DNA from: Clostridia bacterium
GTDB taxonomy: Bacteria > Bacillota > Clostridia > Oscillospirales > Acutalibacteraceae
Reading direction: 5' to 3'
DNA: 64,000 nucleotides
NCBI GenBank assembly: GCA_017415025.1
Contig: JAFQJH010000008.1
Coordinates: 92,123-156,122 of the forward strand
Positions 27,444 through 35,155 of this stretch are shown here, piece by piece. How positions within the stretch are numbered: position 1 is the first letter of the stretch; every line of letters starts with the position of its first letter. The notes below the pieces were generated by a model. That model worked only from the letters and a program-made list of their open reading frames with translations. It was not told the origin of the DNA and searched no databases. Position numbers and translations under genes: made by a program.

Positions 27444-27597
27444 TATAAGGTCATCTCCTTAAAATTGGCGAAATAAACGATGAATCGGGACACATTAAAT
27501 CTTTGCCTTTATTAATATATGCTCTGCGCATACACAAGTGAGTTTTAACATATTTCCGTATTTTATCCTTTTATAACGCAATAAAAAAATATGTCCT

Positions 27598-27626
27598 ATT
27601 ATACTACCTTGTTTTGCAAAATTCAA
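27598..27626 (-). promoter_or_regulatory. Promoter of gdhA
   Basis: Minus-strand TTGAAT (27621-27626), 17-base spacer, perfect TATAAT (27598-27603), giving a leader of about 145 bases. Confidence 0.8.
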
Positions 27627-27648
27627 CGGTAAATCTGCAAAAAATCAC

Positions 27649-27679
27649 AAAAAAACAGGGCAGCTTTTAGCCACCCTGC
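27649..27679 (-). terminator. Terminator of secG
   Basis: On the minus strand CAGGGTGGC pairs with GCTGCCCTG (two G-U pairs) around a TAAAA loop and is followed by seven or more T residues. Confidence 0.85.
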
Positions 27680-27691
27680 ACAAATTTTCAA

Positions 27692-27943
27692 TTAATACAT
27701 AAACATAAATGCGATTGAAACGCCGAGAGCAATTACAAAGAAAGCGAGTGCAACATACTTTGTAATCTTAGCGAGCTTCTGCTCGATTGTCTTGCCCTTT
27801 GCCTTGCCGAAGAATGTATCAGCACCGCCTGAAATTGCACCTGAAAGACCTGCTGAACGGCTCTCCTGAAGAAGAACTGCAACGATGAGGACGAGTGCAA
27901 GCAAAATAAGGATTATACCTAAAACGTACTGAATAGCAGTCAT
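27692..27943 (-). CDS. secG: Protein-export translocase subunit SecG
   Basis: An 83-residue two-helix membrane subunit that supports SecYE-dependent export. Hydrophobic segments lie at about 4-24 and 60-82, with the conserved loop LLQESRSAGLSGAISGGADTFF's SGGADTFF core between them. The start ATG at 27943 has GGAGG 7 bases upstream; an upstream in-frame codon lacks this. It lies downstream of the topoisomerase pair with a 224-base gap. Confidence 0.93.
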   Translation of the reverse strand: MTAIQYVLGIILILLALVLIVAVLLQESRSAGLSGAISGGADTFFGKAKGKTIEQKLAKITKYVALAFFVIALGVSIAFMFMY

Positions 27944-28083
27944 AATTAAACCTCCATTAATATTTTTACCAAGACATTCTATCACACATTATTTGAAAAT
28001 GCAATAGAAAAATTAAATCTAAACAAAAAATAAGGCATATTTTTCCGATAATTATCAATTAATTTCGGGTTAATATAATTTTA

Positions 28084-28168
28084 GCGGAAGAAAACGATTG
28101 GTTTTTGCGTTTGTTCGTTTTTCCGCTGCCACCGAGTGAGGAAGCTCGACTCGGTGGCATTTTTATTT
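28084..28168 (+). ncRNA. Candidate small RNA of two abutting hairpins
   Basis: A TATAAT at 28074-28079 (poor -35) precedes two adjoining stems. The first is AGCGGAAGAAAACGA (28083-28097) with TCGTTTTTCCGCT (28115-28127). The second is GCCACCGAGT (28128-28137) with ACTCGGTGGC (28149-28158), followed by ATTTTTATTTT, a good plus-strand terminator. No plus-strand gene lies upstream, so an independent RNA of about 85 nt is the simplest reading. Alternatively the stems act in the minus-strand parC-secG transcript. Confidence 0.4.
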
Positions 28169-30408
28169 TATATTAACGACATCTGCTCGCCCGTATCTTC
28201 TGCGCTCAGAAGTGCGCCTGCCGCAGGAAGATTTTTCGTCTTATAGCGATACGGCTTTGCAAATTCGCCCTTCTTGTAGTCCCTTACCTTTTTAAGGATA
28301 TGACCCTTTTTCATCGTCATAACAGAGACGCCCTGTGTATCCTTTGTCGTTTTAGGTGAAATTGCGCCCGTGTTGATAAGAAGCAATCTGCCGGACGTAG
28401 ATTCAAGCACAAGGTCGCAATCCTCAACAACGTGTCTTATTGCACCGATCGGGAACTTGTCACAGTATGCCTTGATGAGCTTTTTACGGTTTGTCTTTGT
28501 TTCATAAGCCGAAAGGTCAACCTTTGCAACCTTACCGTTTTCGAAGAAAAACATTACATAACCCTTATAATCAAGAGTTGCAATCATATAAATTGCGGTT
28601 TCGCCCTCGTCCATTCCAAGCTTTGAAGCAACAAAATCACCGAGCACGCTCGCCTTGCCCATATCAAATTCAGATGCTTTAGACTTATAAACCTGACACT
28701 TATCTGTAAAGAAGAGAAGCTCCGTATTATTCGTAGCTTCAATTTCAAGAAGCATTGAGTCGCCTTCCTTGAGCTTCTGCTCGCCGCTTGTGCGCAGAGC
28801 CTGCGGAGTAATCTTTTTGAAATATCCTTCCTTTGTAAAGAAGAGGTTTACGGGGAAATCGGGCTCCTCCTCTTCCTTTTCGTCGTAGGCAACATCCATA
28901 GCAAAGATAATCTCCGTTTTTCTCGGCTGACCGTATTTCTTTGCAATATCGTTAAGCTCATTTACGATAATCTTCTTCACTTTCGACTTGTGAGCAAGGA
29001 TATCCTCCATTTCTTCAATATCCTTGCGGAGCTTTTCGATATCCTGCGTTCTTTTCAGGATATACTCACGGTTGAGGTGGCGGAGCTTGATTTCCGCAAC
29101 GTAATTCGCCTGAACCTCGTCAATACCGAAGCCGATCATAAGGTTGGGAACAACCTCGCTCTCCTCTTCGGTCTTGCGGATAATCATAATTGCCTTGTCG
29201 ATATCAAGGAGAATCTTCTGCAAGCCTTCAAGAAGATGAAGCTTTTCCTTCGCTTTTGAGAGGTCAAAGAAAACGCGTCTGCGTACACCTTCGGTACGGA
29301 ACGCAATCCATTCAAGCAGAATGTCACGAACGCCGAGCACCTTCGGCACACCTGCGATAAGAAGGTTGAAGTTGCAGGAGAAGGTATCCTCAAGTGAAGT
29401 CATTTTGTAAAGCTTCTGCATCAGCTTATCGGGGTCTGTACCCTTTTTGAGGTCGATTGTGATTTTAAGACCCGATTTATCCGTTTCGTCACGGATATCG
29501 CTGATTTCACGCACAGAGCCTGCCTTGAATTTTTCGATAATCTTATCAATAATCGCTTCTGCCGTTGTTGTCGGCGGAATTTCCGTGATTTCTATACATT
29601 TATTATCCTTGTCGTAGCGATACTTTGCTCTTACCTTAAATCCGCCGCGGCCGGTACGGTAAATAGCATCCATAGCATCGCGGTCATAGACGAGCTGACC
29701 GCCGCCGATAAAATCGGGGGCTTTAAGTGTCTCTGTGATATCAGCCTCCTCATCCTTGATGAGTGCTACCGTTGTATCACAGATTTCCTGCAGATTGAAT
29801 GAACAGATTGAGCTTGCCATACCGACGGCAATACCCGTTGTGGGATTGGTCAGCACGGTCGGAAATTTAACGGGAAGAAGTGACGGCTCCTTCATCGTGT
29901 TATCGTAGTTATCGACAAAGTCAACGGTGTCCTTGTCAATCTCCGCAAAAAGCTCTGCGCAGATAGGCGCAAGCTTCGCCTCGGTATATCTCGGAGCCGC
30001 CCACTGCATATCGCGCGAATAAGCCTTACCGAAGTTACCCTTTGAGTCAACGAACGGATGAAGCAAAGCCTCATATCCGCGTGACAGACGTACCATTGTA
30101 TCATAAATAGCAGCATCACCGTGAGGATTGAGCTTCATTGTCTGGCCGACGATGTTTGCCGACTTTGTTCTGGCACCCGTGAGAAGTCCCATTTTATACA
30201 TTGTATAAAGGAGCTTTCTGTGTGAGGGCTTGAAGCCGTCAATTTCGGGAATTGCTCGTGACAGGATAACGCTCATCGCATAGGGCATATAGTTGGTTTC
30301 AAGTGTTTCCGTGATGTTCTGTCTTAAAACCGTACCCGCACCGAGTATGTGGGTATTCGGATTCATTTCTTCTTCAGTCTTAACGACCTCTTTTTTCTTT
30401 CTCGCCAT
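28168..30408 (-). CDS. Type IIA topoisomerase subunit A (ParC/GyrA-like, divergent)
   Basis: A 746-residue DNA-breaking subunit. The winged-helix domain starts near LSRAIPEIDGFKPSHRKLLY, and the catalytic Tyr is at about 140 in AAPRYTEAKL. A coiled-coil/C-gate region follows (LRHLNREYILKR, about 440-500). The C-terminal part (about 510-720) has beta-pinwheel-like repeats but no GyrA box (QRRGGKG), favouring topoisomerase IV-like decatenation/relaxation over supercoiling. It is co-transcribed with the B subunit, 13 bases apart. It is divergent enough that it may be a second, accessory enzyme beside a standard gyrase; that is inference. Confidence 0.85.
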   Translation of the reverse strand: MARKKKEVVKTEEEMNPNTHILGAGTVLRQNITETLETNYMPYAMSVILSRAIPEIDGFKPSHRKLLYTMYKMGLLTGARTKSANIVGQTMKLNPHGDAAIYDTMVRLSRGYEALLHPFVDSKGNFGKAYSRDMQWAAPRYTEAKLAPICAELFAEIDKDTVDFVDNYDNTMKEPSLLPVKFPTVLTNPTTGIAVGMASSICSFNLQEICDTTVALIKDEEADITETLKAPDFIGGGQLVYDRDAMDAIYRTGRGGFKVRAKYRYDKDNKCIEITEIPPTTTAEAIIDKIIEKFKAGSVREISDIRDETDKSGLKITIDLKKGTDPDKLMQKLYKMTSLEDTFSCNFNLLIAGVPKVLGVRDILLEWIAFRTEGVRRRVFFDLSKAKEKLHLLEGLQKILLDIDKAIMIIRKTEEESEVVPNLMIGFGIDEVQANYVAEIKLRHLNREYILKRTQDIEKLRKDIEEMEDILAHKSKVKKIIVNELNDIAKKYGQPRKTEIIFAMDVAYDEKEEEEPDFPVNLFFTKEGYFKKITPQALRTSGEQKLKEGDSMLLEIEATNNTELLFFTDKCQVYKSKASEFDMGKASVLGDFVASKLGMDEGETAIYMIATLDYKGYVMFFFENGKVAKVDLSAYETKTNRKKLIKAYCDKFPIGAIRHVVEDCDLVLESTSGRLLLINTGAISPKTTKDTQGVSVMTMKKGHILKKVRDYKKGEFAKPYRYKTKNLPAAGALLSAEDTGEQMSLI

Positions 30409-30421
30409 ACTGTCACCTCCC

Positions 30422-32404
30422 TTAGCTTAAATCGAGCATATCGATATACATATATCCGTTGTCGGCAATATGCTCTTTTCTGCCGGCAAGATTATCGCCG
30501 AGGAGCATTTCAAAAATCTGTGCCGTTCTTTCGGCATCCTCGGGCAGAATCTCAACAAGACGTCTTGTTTTCGGATTCATTGTTGTAAGCCACATCATCT
30601 CGGCTTCGTTTTCACCAAGACCCTTTGAACGCTGAACGGTGTATTTTGCGCTGCCGATCTGTTCAATTGCTTCTGCCTTTTCCTTTTCGGTATAAGCAAA
30701 CCACACCTGGTCCTTTGTATTGATTTCATAAAGCGGAGTTTCCGCAATAAACACCTTACCCTCTTCAATAAGTGTCGGCATAAGGCGGTAAATCATAGTA
30801 AGAATAAGTGTACGGATCTGGAAGCCGTCAACGTCGGCATCGGTACAGATAATAACCTTGTTATACCGAAGCAGATCAAGATTGAACTCTGCAAGACCCT
30901 TCATATACTTTGACTTGACCTCAACACCGCAGCCGAGCACCTTGACAAGATCGGTGATGATTTCGCTTTTGAAAATCTTATCGTATTCGCATTTAAGACA
31001 GTTGAGAATCTTACCGCGGACAGGCATAAGCGCCTGAAATTCGGAGTCACGCGCCTGCTTACAGGCGCCGAGAGCAGAATCACCCTCCACGATAAAGAGC
31101 TCTCTGTCCTCTGCATTCTTTGCACGGCAATCGACAAACTTCTGAACTCTGTTCGCAAGGTCGTTTGCGGTCGTGAGAGTCTTTTTGATGCTCTGTCGCG
31201 TTGTCTCCGCCTTGACACGGCTGCGCATATTGATGAGCACCTGATTTGCGATTTTTTCCGCTTCCGTTCGGTTTTCGATGAAGTAAATCTCAAGCTGATG
31301 CTTGAAGAAATCTGTCATCGCTTCCTGAATGAATTTATTTGTGATTGCTTTTTTAGTCTGATTTTCGTAGGAGGTTTCGGTCGAGAAGGACGAAACAACG
31401 AGCACAAGGCAGTCCTCGATATCCTCAAACTTAATTCTCGGGTCAGATTTTGTGTACTTTCCGTTAGTTTTGAGATAGGAATCTATCTGATAAGTAAATG
31501 CATTACGGACAGCCTTTTCGGGCGCACCGCCGTGCTCAAGCCAGCTTGAGTTATGGTAATACTCCTTTTTCTGCGACTTGTTCGAGAAGCAGAGTGCTGA
31601 TGTTATAAGCACCTTGTAGTCCTTGTGATCCTCACGGTCACGGCCGACACGCTCCGTCTGCCACGATTGAACACCCGTGAGTGCGGCATCCTCTGCAATT
31701 TCGGTTACGTAATCGGAGATACCGTTTTCATAATAATATTCAAAGGTTTCGAACTGCGTTTTGTTGAGCTGATTTTTAAGAATAAACTTAATTCCCGAGT
31801 TTACAATCGCCTGACGCTTGATTGTATCCTGATAATATTCGAGCGGAACGGCAATATCCGTAAACACCTTGAGGTCGGGACGCCACTTGATGCGCGAGCC
31901 TGTATCGCGCTTTGTGTACGGCTCTTTTTCCATCTGACCGACAATCTTACCCTTTTTGAAGTTGAGCTTATAGCATGTGCCGTCACGATGGATTTCCGCC
32001 TCCATATATTCGGAAGCGAACTGCGTTGCACAAAGTCCGAGACCGTTAAGACCGAGCGAATAGCCGTAGCTGCTGTCGCCGCCCTTGGAATACTTACCGC
32101 CTGCATAAAGAGTACAGAAAACAAGCTCCCAGTTAAATTTCTTTTCCTTTGTATTATAGTCAACGGGAATGCCTCGGCCAAAGTCCTGAATTTCAACGGA
32201 ATGGTCAAGGTAACGTGTTACAACTATTTTATCGCCGAAGCCTTCACGCGCTTCGTCTATTGAGTTTGACAAAATCTCAAAAACGGAATGCTGACAGCCC
32301 TCAATATCATCCGAGCCGAAAATAACCGCAGGACGCTTACGCACCTGGTCAGGGCCTTTGAGAGAAACTATGTCGTCATTACCGTAGCTTGCCTTTTTTG
32401 CCAT
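30422..32404 (-). CDS. Type IIA topoisomerase subunit B (ParE/GyrB-like, divergent)
   Basis: A 660-residue ATPase subunit. The GHKL site is altered: EILSNSIDEA (about 44-53) keeps the catalytic Glu and the Mg Asn but has Ser in place of the usual Asp before Asn. DFGRGIPV binds ATP, and the lid is SYGYSLGLNGLGLCATQF, where most homologues have a GLHGVG motif. The toprim motif is EGDSALG (about 440), with Leu replacing the first Gly of EGDSAGG. DADVDGFQIRTL (about 523) retains the metal Asp residues but not the usual AHI. Length fits ParE/GyrB without insertions. AAGGAGTG precedes the ATG. It is the first gene of the operon with subunit A. Confidence 0.87.
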   Translation of the reverse strand: MAKKASYGNDDIVSLKGPDQVRKRPAVIFGSDDIEGCQHSVFEILSNSIDEAREGFGDKIVVTRYLDHSVEIQDFGRGIPVDYNTKEKKFNWELVFCTLYAGGKYSKGGDSSYGYSLGLNGLGLCATQFASEYMEAEIHRDGTCYKLNFKKGKIVGQMEKEPYTKRDTGSRIKWRPDLKVFTDIAVPLEYYQDTIKRQAIVNSGIKFILKNQLNKTQFETFEYYYENGISDYVTEIAEDAALTGVQSWQTERVGRDREDHKDYKVLITSALCFSNKSQKKEYYHNSSWLEHGGAPEKAVRNAFTYQIDSYLKTNGKYTKSDPRIKFEDIEDCLVLVVSSFSTETSYENQTKKAITNKFIQEAMTDFFKHQLEIYFIENRTEAEKIANQVLINMRSRVKAETTRQSIKKTLTTANDLANRVQKFVDCRAKNAEDRELFIVEGDSALGACKQARDSEFQALMPVRGKILNCLKCEYDKIFKSEIITDLVKVLGCGVEVKSKYMKGLAEFNLDLLRYNKVIICTDADVDGFQIRTLILTMIYRLMPTLIEEGKVFIAETPLYEINTKDQVWFAYTEKEKAEAIEQIGSAKYTVQRSKGLGENEAEMMWLTTMNPKTRRLVEILPEDAERTAQIFEMLLGDNLAGRKEHIADNGYMYIDMLDLS

Positions 32405-32461
32405 AACTACACTCCTTATTTTTAATAAAATACTATTATTTTCAATAAAATGCTATTTTAT

Positions 32462-32491
32462 ATTTTACACTATATGTTGTGGTTTAGTCAA
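32462..32491 (-). promoter_or_regulatory. Promoter of the topoisomerase operon
   Basis: Minus-strand TTGACT (32486-32491), 18-base spacer, TAAAAT (32462-32467), about 50 bases before the start. Confidence 0.65.
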
Positions 32492-32560
32492 GTTTTTTAT
32501 GGAATTTCAAGTGGTTCGAGTACGGAATAAAGGGCTGTGAGCTTTTCCTGCGTACCCGAT

Positions 32561-32589
32561 TTGTAAAGGCTTTAAAAAATTTTTATAAA
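32561..32589 (+). promoter_or_regulatory. Promoter of the Cys-rich peptide gene
   Basis: TTGTAA (32561-32566), 17-base spacer, TATAAA (32584-32589). The leader then holds a CTTACAC/GTGTAAG stem that ends right before the AAAGGAGG site, so it could influence translation. Confidence 0.6.
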
Positions 32590-32652
32590 GGACAAACACC
32601 ATTTTTTGCCTTACACATAAAATATTAGTGTAAGACGAAAGGAGGTCACGAC

Positions 32653-32802
32653 ATGGGTTGCTGTAATAACTGGGTTATGATTCTCATTATCATCCTTTTA
32701 TTCTCTGAGTGTGGTTGCGGTTGCAACAACAATAATTGCGGTTGCAATAACAACTGCGGTTGTAACAACGGTTTCCTCAACAACAACGGTTGCGGCTGCT
32801 AA
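32653..32802 (+). CDS. Cysteine/asparagine/glycine-rich 49-residue peptide with one membrane segment
   Basis: A short gene with strong signals: promoter, AAAGGAGG 7 bases before ATG, stop TAA and a perfect terminator 16 bases later. The peptide begins MGCCNNW, continues with a hydrophobic stretch (VMILIIILLF, 8-17), then a tail of CGC units separated by runs of Asn, ending NGCGC. It has 11 Cys, 13 or more Asn and 8 or more Gly in 49 residues. No maturase gene is adjacent. It resembles in style the small Cys/Gly-rich one-helix peptides annotated as sporulation YjcZ-like in Firmicutes. Metal binding or a membrane/spore role is speculative. Confidence 0.8.
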   Translation: MGCCNNWVMILIIILLFSECGCGCNNNNCGCNNNCGCNNGFLNNNGCGC

Positions 32803-32818
32803 CCGTTGACCCCCACGC

Positions 32819-32846
32819 ACTGCGGACGAAAGTCCGCAGTTTTTTG
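32819..32846 (+). terminator. Terminator of the Cys-rich peptide gene
   Basis: ACTGCGGAC and GTCCGCAGT form a 9-bp stem with a GAAA tetraloop followed by TTTTTTG. Confidence 0.92.
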
Positions 32847-32873
32847 TTTTACAGCCACTCTACGATTCATAGG

Positions 32874-32902
32874 TTGATATTACACCCTCTCACCGTTATA
32901 AT
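32874..32902 (+). promoter_or_regulatory. Promoter of the XRE regulator gene
   Basis: TTGATA (32874-32879), 17-base spacer, TATAAT (32897-32902). The predicted start of transcription falls at about 32909, inside or just before the ribosome site, so the leader would be roughly 12 bases. Confidence 0.7.
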
Positions 32903-32920
32903 TAAGGCGAGGTGATAAGT

Positions 32921-33595
32921 ATGGATATTATTAAAATCGGCACGTTTATAAAAGAACAAAGAATAAAACTGAATATGACCCAAAAAGAACTTGCGGATAA
33001 AATCGGCTGTACGGATAAGGCGATTTCACGTTGGGAGACAGGTAAAGGTTTGCCCGATATGTCGTTTCTTATTCCGCTTTCAAAAGAATTGAAGGTTTCT
33101 GTAAACGAGCTTCTTGCGGGAGAAAGAATTATCCCAGAGGAGCAGGAGCATATTGAAATCGAAAAGGTTAATGAAATAATACACAAAAACGAAGAAAACA
33201 TAATAAGCGTAATCGAAGAAAATCAGAAGAAAGTAAAGCGGCATACCAATTCTTTTTTCAAGCTGTTTATTCTTTTTTGTATGCAAAGCGTGGTGCTGTT
33301 TGTTGCACCTAATTTTATTCCTGCTACCTTTGAGCCGTTGGTGCTGATGATTGTTCTTTCTGCTGTTATTTATGTCTTCGTCGGCTTGAGCAAAACACAG
33401 CTTAAATGGCTGTTTCCCGTTGCCGTGGCTTTACTTTTCACAAGCGCCAACCCGTTCGATATGGGCGGTGACGGATTCATTATTTTTCTCATCGGTCTGT
33501 ATTTTGCAACAGGCGCGTATGCAATTATTGCAGCTTGTACGCTGACAGTATTTTTGGTTAAAAAATTACGTGATATCATCAGTCAGAAAAAGTAA
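32921..33595 (+). CDS. Membrane-bound XRE-family transcriptional regulator
   Basis: A 224-residue protein. Residues about 1-62 are a Cro/CI-type helix-turn-helix (QKELADKIGCTDKAISRWETGKGLPD). A charged coiled-coil-like linker follows, then three to four membrane helices (about 105-215). The start ATG at 32921 is chosen over the GTG three codons earlier, which lies in the GAGGTG ribosome site. The HTH-plus-membrane design is common in Clostridia and suggests sensing of envelope or membrane state. Target genes are unknown; its own promoter or the neighbouring peptide and metallophosphoesterase genes are candidates. Confidence 0.87.
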   Translation: MDIIKIGTFIKEQRIKLNMTQKELADKIGCTDKAISRWETGKGLPDMSFLIPLSKELKVSVNELLAGERIIPEEQEHIEIEKVNEIIHKNEENIISVIEENQKKVKRHTNSFFKLFILFCMQSVVLFVAPNFIPATFEPLVLMIVLSAVIYVFVGLSKTQLKWLFPVAVALLFTSANPFDMGGDGFIIFLIGLYFATGAYAIIAACTLTVFLVKKLRDIISQKK

Positions 33596-33662
33596 ATATT
33601 AAGTGTCTGACTGATTAAATCTTACCGCTTCGCTTTATAAATCACAAAAACAGCGGAAACAG

Positions 33663-33692
33663 TTGACGGAATTAGTGTAAAACTGATATAAT
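33663..33692 (+). promoter_or_regulatory. Promoter of the metallophosphoesterase/transporter pair
   Basis: TTGACG (33663-33668), 18-base spacer, TATAAT (33687-33692), about 30 bases before the ATG. Confidence 0.65.
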
Positions 33693-33727
33693 TCATTTAT
33701 ACAAATATACACGGACGAAGGTGAGCT

Positions 33728-35155
33728 ATGGGTAAGCTTCAGTTTTACATAATTGCGGACAACCACTATTTTTCCAAAAAGCTGTGGGTGGACGGAGAAG
33801 CCATTGAACGGCGTTGCCACGGCGACCAGGTGGTTATCAAGGAGTCACCCGAGGTCAACGAAGCCTTCTTTAAAGTAATTGAACAGGATGCGGAAGCTGA
33901 CCTCGTTGTTATCATCGGCGACCTTATAAATTGCGGTGAGAGGCTTTGTCACGACGAGTTTATCGAACGCTTGCACAAGCTTGAAGAAACCGGTAAGCGC
34001 GTGCTTGTGCTGACAGCAACTCACGACTATAACGGTTGCGGTGAGGATGAAAACGAATTCGTCGCAAGCGGTTACGGTAAAAAAGAAGCTTACAGAGTTG
34101 ACTGCACAAGACGGCACGAGCTCGATGCACTTTACAGACCCTTCGGAAGAAACGAGGCTGACAGTGAATACGATATGTCCTACTCGATAGGCATTGACGG
34201 TTACCGATTTATTCTCCTTAACGATGACGGCAACGGTCACACGGACTGCGGGCTTGACGACAAGGGCAACGAGTGGCTCGAAAACGAGCTCATCAAGGCA
34301 AAGTCAAAAGGTGAAGCCGTGCTTTTATTCACGCACCATCCCGTTATCACCCCTTACCCTGTTTATGAGGCTGCTGCACCGACCGAAATGTACGGCAGAC
34401 ATCCCATACTCAAAGGTCTGCTTACGAAATACGGCGTTAAGGTCGTTTTCACGGGACACACTCACGTGCATACGATACGGAGTATAAGTAAGGGGGAAAA
34501 AGTGCTTTACGACGTTGGCACGACGGCGGTTGTTTCACCCTGCGGCAAGATACGCAAGGTTGTGCTCGAAAACGGAGTTGCCGATATTTCAACGGTCGAT
34601 ATGCCCGAGGAAATAGACGGCATTGAGGGCGGAAGCAAGTATATAGCCTCCTCGTGCTTCGGCGGATACTACCGCAGACTCATCGACACGGCGTGCAAGG
34701 ACTATGACGCTTTTCTGAAGCTCGGAGACGGTCTTATCCCGATTGACCAAGCGCAGAAATACCGTTTTATCATCAGGCCCGCCTTGAAGCTGATTTCAAA
34801 AATCAATATGTCCTTCGCGGGAAAATTGGGCAGAAAATACTCTGGGCTTACAAAAAAAGAGTGTAAGGAGCATAAAAACGAAAAGGTTATTGATATGGTT
34901 TTTGTTGTGCTCGATCACTTTTTTACGGGCGATGCTCCGTTCACACCCGACACCTACGAACACCGCGTAATTTACGGTGCACTTCATCGCACAGATGCGA
35001 TTATGAGAACTTTTAAGATAAGTCTTTCAAGGTATATCAACGGCTTTGACAGCTTGTGGACACTTGTTGAGCCTCTTGTGCACAACACGCGAACAGGCAG
35101 TGACCGTGAAATAATAATCAAAATAAATGACGAGGTGACCTATGAAAAAGATTAA
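33728..35155 (+). CDS. Calcineurin-like metallophosphoesterase
   Basis: A 475-residue cytosolic protein. The five metallophosphatase motifs are visible: ADNH (Asp11, His13), IIGDLIN (about 60-66), TATHDY (in place of the usual GNHD), LLFTHHPV (about 204-211) and FTGHTHVH (about 241-248). About 190 extra C-terminal residues have no family I recognise. AAGGTG precedes the ATG. The end overlaps the next gene by 14 bases, indicating translational coupling with a GPH transporter. Phosphomono- or diester specificity is unknown; a link to an imported phosphorylated or glycosylated substrate is possible. Confidence 0.88.
   Translation: MGKLQFYIIADNHYFSKKLWVDGEAIERRCHGDQVVIKESPEVNEAFFKVIEQDAEADLVVIIGDLINCGERLCHDEFIERLHKLEETGKRVLVLTATHDYNGCGEDENEFVASGYGKKEAYRVDCTRRHELDALYRPFGRNEADSEYDMSYSIGIDGYRFILLNDDGNGHTDCGLDDKGNEWLENELIKAKSKGEAVLLFTHHPVITPYPVYEAAAPTEMYGRHPILKGLLTKYGVKVVFTGHTHVHTIRSISKGEKVLYDVGTTAVVSPCGKIRKVVLENGVADISTVDMPEEIDGIEGGSKYIASSCFGGYYRRLIDTACKDYDAFLKLGDGLIPIDQAQKYRFIIRPALKLISKINMSFAGKLGRKYSGLTKKECKEHKNEKVIDMVFVVLDHFFTGDAPFTPDTYEHRVIYGALHRTDAIMRTFKISLSRYINGFDSLWTLVEPLVHNTRTGSDREIIIKINDEVTYEKD

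Noticed and set aside
28168-32404. Naming the topoisomerase pair gyrA/gyrB
   Set aside because: Subunit A has no GyrA box and subunit B departs from gyrase motifs; a neutral ParC/ParE-like call is safer.
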